Source of the DNA: Limnobaculum allomyrinae
GTDB taxonomy: Bacteria; Pseudomonadota; Gammaproteobacteria; Enterobacterales; Enterobacteriaceae
Direction: 5' to 3'
NCBI RefSeq assembly: GCF_016649425.1
Contig: NZ_JADRCR010000002.1
Span: 444,575 to 508,574 of the forward strand
Length of the DNA stretch: 64,000 nucleotides
Positions 8,417 through 19,797 of this stretch are shown here, in pieces. Under the pieces are notes generated by a model that did not search any database, was not told the DNA's origin, and worked only from the letters and a program-made list of their open reading frames with translations. Position 1 is the stretch's first letter. Every line of letters starts with the position of its first letter. Both the position numbers and the translations under genes were made by a program.

Positions 8417-11083
8417 ATGTCGGAAATTGTAAATCAAGACGTGGATCCGATTGAAACCCGCGATTGGTTGCAGGCGATCGAATCGGTCATCCGTGAAGAA
8501 GGCGTTGAGCGAGCTCAATACCTGATTGATCAGGTTATGGCGTCTGCACGTAAGGCCGGCGTCAATTTACCTTCAGGTGAAGGGTTTGTCAGTGATTACA
8601 TAAATACCATCCCACTGGCGGAAGAACCTACCTATCCAGGTAACCTTGATTTAGAACGTCGTATCCGTTCTATTATTCGTTGGAATGCGGTAATGACCGT
8701 GCTGCGCGCTTCCAAGAAAGATCTGGAACTGGGTGGCCATATGGCATCATTCCAGTCTTCAGCCACCATTTACGATGTGTGTTTTAACCACTTCTTCCGT
8801 GCTCGCAATGCCAAAGATGGCGGCGATCTGGTGTTCTTCCAGGGTCATATCTCTCCGGGGATCTATGCTCGTGCTTTCCTTGAAGGCCGTCTGACCGAAG
8901 AACAAATGAATAACTTCCGTCAGGAAGTTCACGGTAAAGGTCTTTCTTCTTATCCTCACCCTAAACTGATGCCAGAATTCTGGCAGTTCCCAACCGTTTC
9001 TATGGGTCTGGGGCCAATCAGCGCCATCTATCAGGCTCGTTTCCTGAAATACCTGCATAACCGTGGCCTGAAAGATACTTCGGCACAAACCGTTTATGCT
9101 TTCCTGGGCGATGGTGAAATGGATGAGCCAGAATCTAAAGGCGCTATCACCATAGCAACCCGTGATAAACTGGACAATCTGGTGTTCATCATCAACTGTA
9201 ACTTACAGCGTCTTGATGGCCCGGTTACTGGTAACGGCAAAATTGTTAACGAACTGGAAGGCATCTTCAAAGGCGCCGGCTGGGACGTGATTAAAGTTAT
9301 GTGGGGCAACCGTTGGGATGACCTGCTGCGCAAAGACACCACCGGTAAACTGATTCAGTTAATGAACGAAACCGTTGATGGTGATTATCAAACATTCAAG
9401 TCCAAGAACGGTGCTTACGTTCGTGAACACTTCTTCGGCAGATACCCGGAAACTGCTGCGCTGGTCAAAGATATGACCGACGACGAAATCTGGGCTCTGA
9501 ACCGTGGTGGTCATGATCCGAGAAAAGTGTATGCAGCACTGAAGAAAGCGCAAGAAACTCAGGGCAAACCAACTGTGATTTTAGCTCACACCATTAAAGG
9601 TTATGGTATGGGTGAAACTGCAGAAGGTAAAAACATCGCTCACCAGGTTAAGAAAATGAACATGGAAGGCGTTCGTCAATTCCGCGATCGTTTCAATGTG
9701 CCTGTTGCTGATGCCGATATTGAAAATCTGCCGTTGCTGACGCTGGACAAAGATTCTGAAGAGTACAAATACCTGCACGAACGCCGTAATGCGTTAGAAG
9801 GCTATTTGCCAAGCCGTTTGACTGAGTTTTCTCAGCCGCTGACGATTCCTGCATTAAGCGAGTTTAGCCAACTGCTGGAAGAGCAAAATAAAGAAATCTC
9901 TACCACTATTGCCTTCGTTCGTGCCCTGAACGTAATGTTAAAAGATGCTTCAATCGGCCCACGTTTAGTGCCGATTCTGGCTGATGAAGCACGTACTTTC
10001 GGTATGGAAGGTCTGTTCCGTCAAATCGGTATTTATAGTCCTAAAGGCCAGCAATACGTTCCTCAGGATCGTGAGCAAGTGGCTTACTATAAAGAAGATG
10101 AGAAAGGTCAGATTCTACAAGAAGGCATTAACGAACTGGGTGCGGGTGCATCATGGTTGGCTGCGGCAACATCTTACAGCACCAACGATTACCCAATGAT
10201 TCCATTCTACATCTACTATTCCATGTTCGGTTTCCAACGTATTGGTGACCTGTGCTGGATGGCAGGGGATCAGCAAGCTCGTGGTTTCTTAGTGGGTGGT
10301 ACGTCTGGTCGTACTACGCTGAACGGCGAAGGTCTGCAACACGAAGATGGTCACAGCCACATTCAGGCGCTGACTATTCCTAACTGTATCTCTTATGACC
10401 CAACTTACGCTTATGAAGTGGCTGTTATCATGCATGACGGTTTACAGCGTATGTATGGCAATCAGGAGAACGTTTACTACTACATCACTACCCTGAACGA
10501 AAACTACCACATGCCAGCAATGCCGGCAGGTGTAGAAGAGGGTATCCGTAAAGGTATCTATAAACTGGAAACCGTAGCGGGCAATGGTAAAGGTAAAGTT
10601 CAACTGATGGGTTCAGGTTCTATCCTGCCTCACGTACGTGAAGCGGCTCAGATTCTGGCTAAAGACTACGGCATCAGCTCAGATGTTTACAGCGTAACAT
10701 CATTTACTGAACTGGCTCGTGATGGTCAGGATTGTGAACGCTGGAACATGCTGCATCCATTAGAAACTCCACGTGTGCCTTATGTTGCTCAAGTGATGAA
10801 TGATGCACCAGCAGTAGCTTCAACTGACTATATGAAACTGTTTGCTGAACAAATTCGTAACTTTATTCCAGCCAGCGAGTTCCGCGTACTGGGTACTGAT
10901 GGCTTCGGTCGTTCAGACAGCCGCGAAAACCTGCGTCACCACTTCGAAGTTGATGCTTCCTACGTTGTGGTTGCTGCACTGGGTGAACTGGCAAAACGCG
11001 GCGAAGTGCCGGCCAGCGCTGTGGCTGAAGCGATTACCAAATTTGGTATCGATGCAGACAAAGTTAACCCACGTCTGGCATAA
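8417..11083 (+). CDS. aceE: Pyruvate dehydrogenase E1 component (homodimeric)
   Basis: AceE decarboxylates pyruvate with thiamine diphosphate and reductively acetylates the lipoyl groups of AceF. At 888 residues it is full length (E. coli 887). The thiamine diphosphate/Mg motif is visible as FLGDGEMDEPES through IINCNLQRLDGPV, and the active-site HGKGLSSYPHPK and IKGYGMGETAEGKN regions are intact. A GGAAACA ribosome-binding site precedes the ATG. It follows pdhR and is followed by aceF after 14 bases. Confidence 0.97.
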   Translation: MSEIVNQDVDPIETRDWLQAIESVIREEGVERAQYLIDQVMASARKAGVNLPSGEGFVSDYINTIPLAEEPTYPGNLDLERRIRSIIRWNAVMTVLRASKKDLELGGHMASFQSSATIYDVCFNHFFRARNAKDGGDLVFFQGHISPGIYARAFLEGRLTEEQMNNFRQEVHGKGLSSYPHPKLMPEFWQFPTVSMGLGPISAIYQARFLKYLHNRGLKDTSAQTVYAFLGDGEMDEPESKGAITIATRDKLDNLVFIINCNLQRLDGPVTGNGKIVNELEGIFKGAGWDVIKVMWGNRWDDLLRKDTTGKLIQLMNETVDGDYQTFKSKNGAYVREHFFGRYPETAALVKDMTDDEIWALNRGGHDPRKVYAALKKAQETQGKPTVILAHTIKGYGMGETAEGKNIAHQVKKMNMEGVRQFRDRFNVPVADADIENLPLLTLDKDSEEYKYLHERRNALEGYLPSRLTEFSQPLTIPALSEFSQLLEEQNKEISTTIAFVRALNVMLKDASIGPRLVPILADEARTFGMEGLFRQIGIYSPKGQQYVPQDREQVAYYKEDEKGQILQEGINELGAGASWLAAATSYSTNDYPMIPFYIYYSMFGFQRIGDLCWMAGDQQARGFLVGGTSGRTTLNGEGLQHEDGHSHIQALTIPNCISYDPTYAYEVAVIMHDGLQRMYGNQENVYYYITTLNENYHMPAMPAGVEEGIRKGIYKLETVAGNGKGKVQLMGSGSILPHVREAAQILAKDYGISSDVYSVTSFTELARDGQDCERWNMLHPLETPRVPYVAQVMNDAPAVASTDYMKLFAEQIRNFIPASEFRVLGTDGFGRSDSRENLRHHFEVDASYVVVAALGELAKRGEVPASAVAEAITKFGIDADKVNPRLA

Positions 11084-11097
11084 GAGGTAAAGATTAA

Positions 11098-12972
11098 ATG
11101 ACTATTGAAATCAAAGTGCCGGATATCGGCGCTGACGAAGTAGAAGTAACCGAACTGCTGGTGAAAGTGGGTGACACCGTTGAGGCTGAGCAATCACTGA
11201 TCACCGTTGAAGGTGATAAAGCTTCAATGGAAGTTCCTTCACCACAGAGCGGCGTAGTTAAAGAAATTAAAGTACAGGTAGGCAGTAAAGTGTCTACCGG
11301 TACACTGATTATGATCTTTGATGGTGCTGATGCAGCACCAGCTCCGAAAGCAGAAGCTCCGGCCGCTGCTCCGGCAGCCAGTGCCCCTGCGGCTTCAGCC
11401 GCTAAAGATGTTCAGGTTCCTGACATCGGCGGTGATGAAGTAGAAGTAACCGAAGTATTGGTGAAAGTAGGCGATAAAGTTGAAGCTGAACAATCTCTGA
11501 TTACCGTTGAAGGTGATAAAGCCTCAATGGAAGTTCCGGCTCCGTTCGCGGGTGTGGTTAAAGAGATTAAAGTACAGGTGGGCAGTAAAGTGTCTACCGG
11601 TACCTTGATTATGGTGTTTGAAGTAGCAGGCGCAGCGCCTGCTGCGGCAAGTGCACCTGCTCCAGCTGCTGCGCCTGCGGCAACTGGTGGTGTTTCAGCT
11701 AAAGACGTTCAGGTTCCGGATATCGGCGGTGACGAAGTTGAAGTGACCGAAGTGCTGGTGAAAGTAGGCGACAAAATTGAAGCTGAACAATCACTGATTA
11801 CCGTTGAAGGTGATAAAGCTTCAATGGAAGTTCCGGCTCCATTTGCAGGTACTGTTAAAGAGATCAAAGTTCAGGTAGGCAGCAAAGTGTCTACGGGTTC
11901 ACTGATTATGGTGTTTGAAGTGGCAGGCGCAGCGCCAGCGGCAGCAAGTGCACCAGCTCCGGCAGCTGCGGCTCCGGCACCTGCTGTTGCAGCAGCTAAA
12001 CCAGCGGCACCGGCTGCTTCCGGCAGCAATGAGTTTACAGAGAATGATGCTTATATTCATGCAACTCCGGTTATCCGTCGTCTGGCTCGTGAATTTGGCG
12101 TTAACCTGGCGAAAGTGAAAGGTACAGGTCGTAAAGGCCGTATTCTGAAAGAAGACGTTCAGGCCTATGTGAAAGAAGCAGTTAAGCGCGTTGAATCTGG
12201 AGCGGTTGCTGCTACTGGTGGTTCTCTGCCAGGTCTGTTGCCTTGGCCGAAAGTTGACTTCAGCAAGTTTGGTGATATTGAAGAAGTTGAACTGGGTCGT
12301 ATCCAGAAGATCTCTGGTGCTAACCTGCATCGTAACTGGGTAATGATCCCTCATGTTACACAGTTCGATGAAACCGATATTACTGATGTTGAAGCTTTCC
12401 GTAAGCAGCAAAACGTTGAAGCCGAGAAGAAAAAGCTGGATGTGAAAATCACTCCGCTGGTCTTCATCCTGAAGGCGGTAGCCAAAGCGCTGGAAGAAAT
12501 GCCTCGCTTTAACAGCTCACTGTCGGAAGATGGTCAGAAGCTGACTCTGAAGAAATACATCAACATTGGTGTTGCTGTTGATACACCAAATGGCCTGGTG
12601 GTTCCGGTGTTCCGTGATGTGAATAAGAAAGGCATCGTTGAGCTGTCTCGTGAACTGGCTGAAATCTCCAAGAAAGCACGTGCCGGTAAGCTGACAGCGT
12701 CCGACATGCAGGGTGGTTGCTTCACCATTTCCAGCCTGGGTGGTATCGGTGGTACTGCGTTTACCCCAATCGTTAACGCACCAGAAGTGGCTATCTTAGG
12801 CGTATCTAAATCGTCAATGAAGCCGGTTTGGAATGGTAAAGAGTTTGCACCACGTCTGATGCTGCCACTGTCTCTCTCCTACGATCACCGCGTGATCGAC
12901 GGTGCTGATGGTGCGCGTTTCATCAGTTTCATTAACGATGCGATGTCTGACATCCGCCGTTTAGTGATGTAA
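11098..12972 (+). CDS. aceF: Pyruvate dehydrogenase E2, dihydrolipoamide acetyltransferase
   Basis: AceF forms the core of the pyruvate dehydrogenase complex and transfers acetyl groups to CoA. Three near-identical lipoyl domains are visible, with lipoylation lysines K41, K141 and K240 in the repeated [10 protein letters not shown] motif, joined by Ala/Pro-rich flexible linkers. The E1/E3-binding domain follows ([21 protein letters not shown]), then the catalytic domain with H597 and D601 in [13 protein letters not shown]. At 624 residues it is slightly shorter than the E. coli protein. The internal DNA repeats of the lipoyl domains are a natural recombination hazard but are intact here. Confidence 0.97.
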   Translation: MTIEIKVPDIGADEVEVTELLVKVGDTVEAEQSLITVEGDKASMEVPSPQSGVVKEIKVQVGSKVSTGTLIMIFDGADAAPAPKAEAPAAAPAASAPAASAAKDVQVPDIGGDEVEVTEVLVKVGDKVEAEQSLITVEGDKASMEVPAPFAGVVKEIKVQVGSKVSTGTLIMVFEVAGAAPAAASAPAPAAAPAATGGVSAKDVQVPDIGGDEVEVTEVLVKVGDKIEAEQSLITVEGDKASMEVPAPFAGTVKEIKVQVGSKVSTGSLIMVFEVAGAAPAAASAPAPAAAAPAPAVAAAKPAAPAASGSNEFTENDAYIHATPVIRRLAREFGVNLAKVKGTGRKGRILKEDVQAYVKEAVKRVESGAVAATGGSLPGLLPWPKVDFSKFGDIEEVELGRIQKISGANLHRNWVMIPHVTQFDETDITDVEAFRKQQNVEAEKKKLDVKITPLVFILKAVAKALEEMPRFNSSLSEDGQKLTLKKYINIGVAVDTPNGLVVPVFRDVNKKGIVELSRELAEISKKARAGKLTASDMQGGCFTISSLGGIGGTAFTPIVNAPEVAILGVSKSSMKPVWNGKEFAPRLMLPLSLSYDHRVIDGADGARFISFINDAMSDIRRLVM

Positions 12973-12978
12973 TTTGAG

Positions 12979-13001
12979 GGCCGGCCGCTGGCCGGCCTTT
13001 T
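12979..13001 (+). terminator. Terminator/attenuator between aceF and lpd
   Basis: A perfect 8-bp GC stem GGCCGGCC/GGCCGGCC (12979-12986, 12990-12997) with a 3-base loop is followed by TTTT. It would reduce read-through into lpd, which in E. coli also has its own promoter because lipoamide dehydrogenase serves several complexes. Confidence 0.8.
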
Positions 13002-13154
13002 AATTCTTGTTTTTGTACGGAATTATTGGGAACTCTTGTTTGCAGAATTGTTATGTTTCTGTAAACTGAAGTGGTCACACAGGTTCCGGCAATGCACGCT
13101 ATGATGAAACAGAACCAACGCCGGTCGGCCGGGAAAAAATTTAAGAGGTCATAG

Positions 13155-14579
13155 ATGAGTACTGATATTAAAACTCAGGTTGTGGTACTTGGAGCAGGTC
13201 CCGCAGGTTATTCAGCAGCTTTCCGCTGCGCGGATTTAGGTCTGGACACCATTATCGTTGAACGTTATTCCACTCTGGGTGGCGTATGTTTGAACGTAGG
13301 TTGTATCCCTTCAAAAGCGCTGCTTCACGTTGCTAAAGTAATTGAAGAAGCGAAAGCACTTGCCGTACACGGTATCGTTTTTGGTGAGCCAAAAACTGAT
13401 ATTGATAAAGTAAGAGTCTGGAAAGAAAAAGTTATCGACCAACTGACTGGCGGTCTGGCGGGTATGGCCAAGATGCGTAAAGTTCAGGTGGTTAATGGTT
13501 ATGGTAAGTTTGTTGGCCCGAATACCATTGCGGTTGAAGGTGAAAATGGCGTAACTAACATTAATTTTGATAACGCTATTATTGCTGCGGGTTCTCGTCC
13601 TATCCAGTTGCCATTTATTCCTCATGAAGATCCACGGGTTTGGGACTCCACTGACGCATTAGCACTGAAATCCGTGCCTAAGCGTCTTTTGGTTATGGGG
13701 GGTGGTATTATCGGCCTGGAAATGGGTACGGTTTACCACGCGCTGGGTTCTCAGATCGACGTAGTAGAAATGTTTGATCAAGTGATTCCTGCCGCAGATA
13801 AAGACGTGGTTAAAGTGTTTACCAAACGTATCAGTAAGCAGTTTAATCTGATGCTGGAAACCAAAGTCACTGCAGTTGAAGCGAAAGAAGATGGTATCTA
13901 TGTGACGATGGAAGGCAAAAAAGCACCTGCCGAACCACAATGTTATGATGCCGTTCTGGTTGCTATTGGTCGTGTACCAAATGGAAAACTGTTGGAAGCG
14001 GGTAAAGCAGGTATTGAGGTTGACGATCGTGGCTTTATCCATGTTGATAAGCAAATGCGTACTAACGTACCTCATATCTTTGCTATCGGTGATATCGTTG
14101 GTCAGCCAATGCTGGCACACAAAGGTGTTCATGAAGGCCATGTGGCTGCAGAGGTTATCTCTGGTAAGAAACACTACTTCGATCCAAAAGTTATTCCATC
14201 CATTGCCTATACTGAGCCAGAAGTGGCATGGGTTGGTCTGACAGAGAAAGAAGCAAAAGAGAAAGGGATTAACTATGAAGTTTCTACTTTCCCTTGGGCG
14301 GCCTCCGGTCGTGCAATTGCTTCTGACTGTGCAGACGGTATGACCAAACTGATTTTCGATAAAGATTCTCACCGTATTATCGGTGGTGCCATTGTTGGTA
14401 CCAACGGTGGTGAACTGTTGGGTGAAATTGGTTTAGCGATTGAAATGGGTTGTGATGCTGAAGATATCGCATTAACGATTCATGCTCATCCAACGCTGCA
14501 TGAATCAGTAGGTTTGGCTGCGGAAGTTTATGAAGGTACGGTCACTGACTTACCGAATCCGAAAGCTAAGAAAAAGTAG
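13155..14579 (+). CDS. lpd: Dihydrolipoamide dehydrogenase (E3)
   Basis: Lpd is the FAD flavoprotein that reoxidises dihydrolipoamide with NAD+ in the pyruvate and 2-oxoglutarate dehydrogenase complexes and the glycine cleavage system. At 474 residues it is full length. Visible motifs are the FAD dinucleotide fold VVLGAGPAGYSAA, the redox-active disulfide C45/C50 (GGVCLNVGCIPSK), the NAD fold VMGGGIIGLEMG, and the C-terminal HAHPTLHES with the active-site His-Glu pair. AAGAGGT precedes the ATG. A 182-base gap from aceF leaves room for a separate promoter. Confidence 0.97.
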   Translation: MSTDIKTQVVVLGAGPAGYSAAFRCADLGLDTIIVERYSTLGGVCLNVGCIPSKALLHVAKVIEEAKALAVHGIVFGEPKTDIDKVRVWKEKVIDQLTGGLAGMAKMRKVQVVNGYGKFVGPNTIAVEGENGVTNINFDNAIIAAGSRPIQLPFIPHEDPRVWDSTDALALKSVPKRLLVMGGGIIGLEMGTVYHALGSQIDVVEMFDQVIPAADKDVVKVFTKRISKQFNLMLETKVTAVEAKEDGIYVTMEGKKAPAEPQCYDAVLVAIGRVPNGKLLEAGKAGIEVDDRGFIHVDKQMRTNVPHIFAIGDIVGQPMLAHKGVHEGHVAAEVISGKKHYFDPKVIPSIAYTEPEVAWVGLTEKEAKEKGINYEVSTFPWAASGRAIASDCADGMTKLIFDKDSHRIIGGAIVGTNGGELLGEIGLAIEMGCDAEDIALTIHAHPTLHESVGLAAEVYEGTVTDLPNPKAKKK

Positions 14580-14602
14580 TCGTCAGGCTATTTGATCGTA
14601 TT

Positions 14603-14629
14603 AAAAAAAACCGCTCCGGCGGTTTTTTT
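14603..14629 (+). terminator. Terminator after lpd
   Basis: A-rich left flank, stem CCGC/GCGG with a TCCG loop (14611-14622), then seven T. A-tract and T-tract also pair, making a strong terminator that could work in both directions. Confidence 0.88.
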
Positions 14630-15093
14630 ATGTCGAAAATTTACTGTATTATTCATCATAGCCTTTTCCTGTTATATCCCCGTTATCATTTTGTTCTTCC
14701 CCTGATTGTCTTGATATTGCTATTTTTTTGCTAAAAATAACACGCTATCATTTTTCGATATGGAAAATATGTTAAATAATTCGCCAGTTATTTAATTTGA
14801 ATAATTATCTTTGTGATAACACGCACAACCGATTTCGTATTCAATGTGTTTTAAATTGTGGTATTTACTCATAAATATCAATTAATTATTTTCATTAGTC
14901 GGTTTTTTTAACTGTTTGTGCCTTTTTTATCATTTTGTGCCACACGTCATGATTTTAACATTTACTTATAAATTGCGTTGATAATTCGTGTCGCGAAAAA
15001 TATGCTTGAGCTTACTAAACATTACAAATGCTCATTCAGTGGGGATTCTGAGATGGGCAATATTAACGATGTGATATCTTGGAGACTTTGAGG
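14630..15093. other. AT-rich control region upstream of chiP
   Basis: About 460 bases without a gene. A candidate NagC/Mlc-type operator lies at 14982-15000. No other feature was recognised. In E. coli and Salmonella the chiP leader is also a target of the small RNA ChiX; I could not identify a confident pairing site here. Confidence 0.45.
14982..15000. promoter_or_regulatory. Possible NagC/Mlc operator
   Basis: TAATTCGTGTCGCGAAAAA resembles the AT-flanked TTCG/CGCGAA core of NagC and Mlc sites. It lies about 95 bases before the chiP start. E. coli chiP is repressed by NagC, so the position is sensible, but the match is by eye only. Confidence 0.35.
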
Positions 15094-16488
15094 ATGAGCG
15101 CAAAAAATAGTTTAAAACGAAAGTATTTAGCATATGTTATCGCAGGAGCTACTTTGGCTTCAGGGCAATTCTTTATCCCTGAAGCAGCGGCTGAAGGTAA
15201 AGGTTTTATTGAAGACTCCAGCCTGACCGGTGGTATTTATTACTGGCAGCGTGAGCGTGACCGTAAAGACGTTAGCACTGGTCATTATGAAACTAACCTG
15301 TCCCACTCAACCTGGAATGCTAATCTTGACTTCTCCTCCGGCTATGCCGCCGATATGTTTGGTTTAGACATTGCCGCATTTACTGCCATTGAAATGGCTG
15401 AAGCACACGACAGCGGCCATCCAAACGAAATTGCTTTCTCATCAAAGAACCGTACTTATGAAGAAGATTACTCTGGTGATAAGAGCGGAGTCAGTCTGTA
15501 TAAAGCGGCGGCCAAATTTAAATATGGTCCGGTTTGGGCGAGAGGTGGATATATTCAACCGAGTGGTCAAACACTGTTAGCGCCACACTGGAGTTTATTG
15601 CCGGGTACCTATCAGGGTGCTGAAGCCGGTGCCAACTTTGATTTTGATAAAGCAGGTGCGTTGAGCTTCTCATATATGTGGGCTAACGAGTACAAAGCAC
15701 CATGGCATATTGAAACAGATAATTTCTATCAGAACGATAAAAAGACCAAAGTAGATTATCTGCACTCCATTGGTGCCAAATATGATTTCAAAAATGACTT
15801 TGTGTTAGAGGCTGCTTTTGGTCAGGCACAGGGTTATGTCGATCAATACTTCGGCAAAGGTTCTTATAAGTTTGATGTGTTGGGTAATCCATTAAGCACC
15901 AGCTATCAGTTCTACGGTACCAGAGACAAAGTGACTGGCGGCGGTATCAACGATATTTATGACGGTCTGGCCTGGACTCAGGCGCTGACCATGGGTTACA
16001 AAGCGGGTCAGTTTGATTTCCGTTTAGAGGGAACCTGGGTTAAAGCGGAAGGTAATCAGGGCTACTTCTTGCAGCGTATGACGCCAACTTACGCCTCTTC
16101 TAACGGCCGTTTGGATATCTGGTGGGATAACCGTTCAGACTTCAACGCCAACGGTGAAAAAGCGGTATTTGCCGGCGTAATGTATGACCTGAGCAAGTGG
16201 GATTTAGCCGGATGGGCAGTGGGTGGTTCTTATGCTTATGCATGGGATGCAAAACCAAGCACCAATGATGCTTATGATCAGAGCCAACGCGTTAAAGAAA
16301 GTGCATACAGTCTGGATGCGTTGTACACCGTTCAGGAAGGTCGTGCGAAAGGTACGCTGTTTAAACTGCACTTCACTCAGTATGACAACCACTCTGATAA
16401 CCCAAGCTGGAGCAATGGCTACGGCAACATGTTCCAGGATGAACGCGACGTTAAGTTTATGGTTATTGCGCCATTCACTATTTTCTAA
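15094..16488 (+). CDS. chiP: Chitoporin ChiP
   Basis: ChiP is an outer-membrane OprD-type porin for chitooligosaccharides. The start chosen is the ATG at 15094 ([12 protein letters not shown]), 9 bases after GGAG; a TTG 15 bases earlier would extend the frame without need. A signal peptide of about 34 residues ends in PEAAA-EG. The mature part has alternating aromatic-rich beta strands and ends in Phe (VIAPFTIF), as expected for a protein folded by the BAM complex. Length is 464 residues, as in relatives. It is the first gene of chiP-chiQ-chitobiase. Confidence 0.94.
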   Translation: MSAKNSLKRKYLAYVIAGATLASGQFFIPEAAAEGKGFIEDSSLTGGIYYWQRERDRKDVSTGHYETNLSHSTWNANLDFSSGYAADMFGLDIAAFTAIEMAEAHDSGHPNEIAFSSKNRTYEEDYSGDKSGVSLYKAAAKFKYGPVWARGGYIQPSGQTLLAPHWSLLPGTYQGAEAGANFDFDKAGALSFSYMWANEYKAPWHIETDNFYQNDKKTKVDYLHSIGAKYDFKNDFVLEAAFGQAQGYVDQYFGKGSYKFDVLGNPLSTSYQFYGTRDKVTGGGINDIYDGLAWTQALTMGYKAGQFDFRLEGTWVKAEGNQGYFLQRMTPTYASSNGRLDIWWDNRSDFNANGEKAVFAGVMYDLSKWDLAGWAVGGSYAYAWDAKPSTNDAYDQSQRVKESAYSLDALYTVQEGRAKGTLFKLHFTQYDNHSDNPSWSNGYGNMFQDERDVKFMVIAPFTIF

Positions 16489-16496
16489 TGCCTTTA

Positions 16497-16528
16497 CCTC
16501 AGCCTGATTTTTCAGGCTGAGGTTTTTT
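16497..16528 (+). terminator. Intra-operon terminator between chiP and chiQ
   Basis: A perfect 11-bp stem CCTCAGCCTGA/TCAGGCTGAGG (16497-16507, 16512-16522) with a 4-base loop is followed by six T. It should lower expression of chiQ and chitobiase relative to chiP. Confidence 0.88.
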
Positions 16529-16543
16529 ACAGGATTATTCGTT

Positions 16544-16873
16544 ATGAAAAAAGTACTACTTGTTATCGCGATGACCGCTGCTTTAGGTGCCTGTGCCCCA
16601 CAAACCGAAACCGTACAGGAAGATGTCTCGCTGAGAGATGCCTACAGCGCTTGTATCAATACGTCTAAAAATTCGCCGGAAAAACTTCAGGCCTGCCAGT
16701 CAGTACTGGATGTTTTAAAGAAAGATAAACAGCATAAAGAATTTGCCGAGAAAGAGAGTGTTCGCGTACTGGACTATCAACGTTGCCTGCAGGCAGCTAA
16801 AACCGGTAATGGTCAGGCATATGAAAAGCAATGCGATAAGGTCTGGCAGGAAATTCGCGCAAATAATGGTTAA
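16544..16873 (+). CDS. chiQ: ChiQ lipoprotein
   Basis: This 109-residue protein begins with a lipoprotein signal peptide and lipobox LGAC (C17). Four further cysteines (Cys pairs around residues 39, 52, 87 and 98) could form disulfides in the periplasm. It matches the small lipoprotein encoded after chiP in enterobacteria; its biochemical role in chitosugar uptake is not defined. It lies 16 bases after the intra-operon terminator and 23 bases before the chitobiase gene. Confidence 0.85.
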   Translation: MKKVLLVIAMTAALGACAPQTETVQEDVSLRDAYSACINTSKNSPEKLQACQSVLDVLKKDKQHKEFAEKESVRVLDYQRCLQAAKTGNGQAYEKQCDKVWQEIRANNG

Positions 16874-16896
16874 TTAAAAAATGGAGCAAGATAAGC

Positions 16897-19575
16897 ATGA
16901 ATAAGTTCAAACTAAGTACCCTTGCAGTCTTAGCCGCCACCTGCGGTTTTGTTGGTAGCGCTAATGCGGACCAAAAAACCGTTGATCAGTTGAGCCATCT
17001 TAAAGTTAATTACAAGATTGTCGATAATCTGGCCGCTGAGCACGGTGTAGATTGTAGTGCACTGGGCGCCGACTGGGCATCTTGTACTAAGCTCACTCTT
17101 ACGCTGACGAACCCTTCAGCAGAAATTAAAGGTAAAGATTGGGCAATCTATTTCCATAGCATCCGCCAGATCCTGCGGGTTGATAATGACCAGTTCAAAA
17201 TTAGTCTGGTAACCGGTGACTTACATAAGTTAGAACCAACCGATAAGTTCACCTCTTTCCCTGAAAATAAAGCCGTAGAAATTCCAATTATCGCTGAATA
17301 CTGGCAGATCTTTAGAACGGATGCGTTACCACGTTGGTATGCCGCATCTGAAGGCGCGAAAGCAAAAGTTATCGCCAGTACTGACACTGAAGATTTAAGT
17401 AAATTTAGTGAGCCTTTGGCCAGTGAAAACTATGGTGATGTATGGAAACGTACTAAAGACGACCATAACATCCTGATGAACACCGCTAACCGTTTTGATA
17501 AAAACGCAGACGTGAAACTACTACCAGCTGCGGATTTACGTGGGCAAATTATTCCTACGCCAATGGAAGTGAAAGTCCACGAGAAAGATGTCGATCTGAG
17601 TAAAGGCATCTCTCTGGAAGCCAAAGATCTGGATAAAACCGCCACCGACGTTGTGCTGAAGCATTTTAAAGCGCTGGGTGTTGCAACCAATGCTTCTGGT
17701 TATCCGGTAAAAGCGGCTATTTCAGCCGATGCATTTAAAGGCCCAATGGCAGTTTCTGGTGCTTATGAACTGAAAATTGGTGAGAAAGGCGCTGAAATTA
17801 CCGCTTACGATCAGGCGGGTGTGTTCTACGGCCTGCAATCAATTCTTTCCCTGTTACCTGCTGATGGCAGCAAGAAAATTGCTACGTTAGATGCTAAAGA
17901 TGCACCACGTTTTGAATACCGTGCGATCTTCCTTGATGTGGGACGTAACTTCCATACCAAGCCGGCAGTACTACGTCTGTTAGATCAAATGGCGACCTAC
18001 AAGCTGAACAAATTCCACTTTCATTTAAGTGACGATGAAGGCTGGCGTATTGAGATCCCTGGGCTGCCAGAGTTGACGGATGTGGGCAGTAAGCGTTGTC
18101 ACGATTTGGATGAGAAGAGCTGTCTGTTGCCCCAGTTAGGTTCAGGCCCGGATAGCAACAATAACGGTAGCGGTCACTTCACTCGTGCCGACTATATCGA
18201 GATTGTAAAATATGCTAATGCTCGCCAGATCGAAGTGATCCCTGAAATTGATATGCCAGCCCACGCCCGTGCCGCTATCGTATCAATGGAAGCACGTCAC
18301 GATCGTCTGATGAAAGAGGGTAAAGAGAAAGAGGCGAATGAATATCGCCTGTTGGATCCGACCGATACCTCTAATACTACCTCAGTTCAGTTCTATAACC
18401 GTATGAGCTATCTGAACCCATGTCTGGATTCATCCAAGCGCTTTGTGGATAAGGTCATTGGTGAAGTTGCTGCTATGCACAAAGAAGCCGGTCAGCCAAT
18501 CGGTACCTGGCATTTCGGCGGTGACGAAGCGAAAAATATTCGCTTAGGTGCAGGCTATCAGGATCTGAAAGCAGAGAAGAAAGAAGCATTTAAAGGCAGC
18601 ATCGATCAGAGTAAAGAGGACAAACCTTGGGCTAAGTCTCAGGTATGTCAAACGATGATCAAAGAAGGCAAAATTGAAGATTATGAACATTTGCCAAGTC
18701 ATTTCGCACAAGAAGTCAGCAAACTGGTTAATGCTCACGGCATTGAAAGAATGCAGGCATGGCAGGATGGCCTGAAAGATGCCAAAGATTCTAAAGCGTT
18801 TGCCACTAAGCGTGTAGGTGTTAACTTCTGGGATACCCTGTACTGGGGCGGTTTTGACTCAGCTAACGACTGGGCAAATAAAGGCTATGAAGTGGTTATT
18901 TCTAACCCGGATTACGTCTATTTAGACTTCCCGTATGAAGTGAATCCACAAGAGAGCGGTTACTACTGGGGTACGCGTTTTAGCGATGAGCGTAAAATCT
19001 TTAGTTTTGCGCCAAACAACTTGCCGCAAAACGCAGAAACATCCGTCGATCGCGATGGTAATGCCTTCACCGCTAAGAGCGACAAAGAGTGGCCGGGAGC
19101 TTATGGTATCTCCGGACAACTTTGGAGCGAAGTGGTACGTACTGATGACCAAATGGAGTACATGATTTATCCACGTATGATGCCGCTGGCAGAACGTGCA
19201 TGGCACCGTGCTTCATGGGAGATGGATTACCAGAAGGGTAAAGAGTTCAAAGGTGGCGAAACCACATTTGTTGATAAAGCGACATTGCATAGCGACTGGA
19301 TCCGTTTTGCCAACATCGTTGGTCAACGTGAACTGGCTAAACTGGATAAAGCCGGTGTTGCTTACCGCTTACCAGTACCAGGTGCAAAAGTGGTTAATGG
19401 TAAACTGGAAGCAAACGTTGCATTGCCGGGCGTTATTATCCAGTACACCACCGATAACGGTAAGAGCTGGAAACGTTATGATGATAGCGCGAAGCCAGAA
19501 GTAAAAGGTGATGTGTCTGTTCGCAGCCAGAGCCATGATGGTAAACGCTTCAGTCGTTCCGGAAAGGTTAACTAA
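16897..19575 (+). CDS. chb: Chitobiase, beta-N-acetylhexosaminidase (GH20)
   Basis: This 892-residue periplasmic or outer-membrane enzyme splits chitobiose and short chitooligosaccharides to GlcNAc. A signal peptide ends in SANA-DQ. An N-terminal carbohydrate-binding-like domain, a GH20b domain, the GH20 TIM barrel and a C-terminal Ig-like domain follow, as in Serratia marcescens chitobiase (885 residues). The catalytic pair is D543-E544 in HFGGDEAKN, and [17 protein letters not shown] is also conserved. Serratia has the same chiP-chiQ-chitobiase order, so uptake (ChiP) and hydrolysis are co-expressed. Confidence 0.94.
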   Translation: MNKFKLSTLAVLAATCGFVGSANADQKTVDQLSHLKVNYKIVDNLAAEHGVDCSALGADWASCTKLTLTLTNPSAEIKGKDWAIYFHSIRQILRVDNDQFKISLVTGDLHKLEPTDKFTSFPENKAVEIPIIAEYWQIFRTDALPRWYAASEGAKAKVIASTDTEDLSKFSEPLASENYGDVWKRTKDDHNILMNTANRFDKNADVKLLPAADLRGQIIPTPMEVKVHEKDVDLSKGISLEAKDLDKTATDVVLKHFKALGVATNASGYPVKAAISADAFKGPMAVSGAYELKIGEKGAEITAYDQAGVFYGLQSILSLLPADGSKKIATLDAKDAPRFEYRAIFLDVGRNFHTKPAVLRLLDQMATYKLNKFHFHLSDDEGWRIEIPGLPELTDVGSKRCHDLDEKSCLLPQLGSGPDSNNNGSGHFTRADYIEIVKYANARQIEVIPEIDMPAHARAAIVSMEARHDRLMKEGKEKEANEYRLLDPTDTSNTTSVQFYNRMSYLNPCLDSSKRFVDKVIGEVAAMHKEAGQPIGTWHFGGDEAKNIRLGAGYQDLKAEKKEAFKGSIDQSKEDKPWAKSQVCQTMIKEGKIEDYEHLPSHFAQEVSKLVNAHGIERMQAWQDGLKDAKDSKAFATKRVGVNFWDTLYWGGFDSANDWANKGYEVVISNPDYVYLDFPYEVNPQESGYYWGTRFSDERKIFSFAPNNLPQNAETSVDRDGNAFTAKSDKEWPGAYGISGQLWSEVVRTDDQMEYMIYPRMMPLAERAWHRASWEMDYQKGKEFKGGETTFVDKATLHSDWIRFANIVGQRELAKLDKAGVAYRLPVPGAKVVNGKLEANVALPGVIIQYTTDNGKSWKRYDDSAKPEVKGDVSVRSQSHDGKRFSRSGKVN

Positions 19576-19593
19576 GCCGTTTTGTAGTTAAAA

Positions 19594-19692
19594 ACGCTCT
19601 CTGTTTTGGCCACGGCAGAGAGCGTGAACTTAGTGGCTACTTTCTCATAGGAGTGGTGAACCTCTGGCGCTATCGGTGCCAGAGGTTTTTTT
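19594..19692 (+). terminator. Tandem hairpins ending the chiPQ-chb operon
   Basis: The first hairpin has a perfect 10-bp stem ACGCTCTCTG/CAGAGAGCGT (19594-19603, 19616-19625) without a T-run. The second, CCTCTGGC/GCCAGAGG (19661-19668, 19678-19685), is followed by seven T and is a standard rho-independent terminator. Confidence 0.88.
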
Positions 19693-19797
19693 ATTTATAA
19701 GCAAATAGAGCAAGCAGGAAACAACAAAGGGAATGGCGAGCGGATTGTACAGGCCTTTATTATTGCGTTTTTTCTGTTTTTGATGAGTCCTGACTAT

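Noticed and set aside
11098-11940. Tandem DNA repeat inside aceF as an assembly artefact
   Set aside because: Three lipoyl domains are normal for enterobacterial AceF and the copies differ at several positions.
13659-14372. Long (237-codon) antisense frame inside lpd
   Set aside because: It lies fully inside a highly conserved enzyme gene on the other strand; composition (many His, Asn, Phe, Arg) is typical of an antisense shadow.
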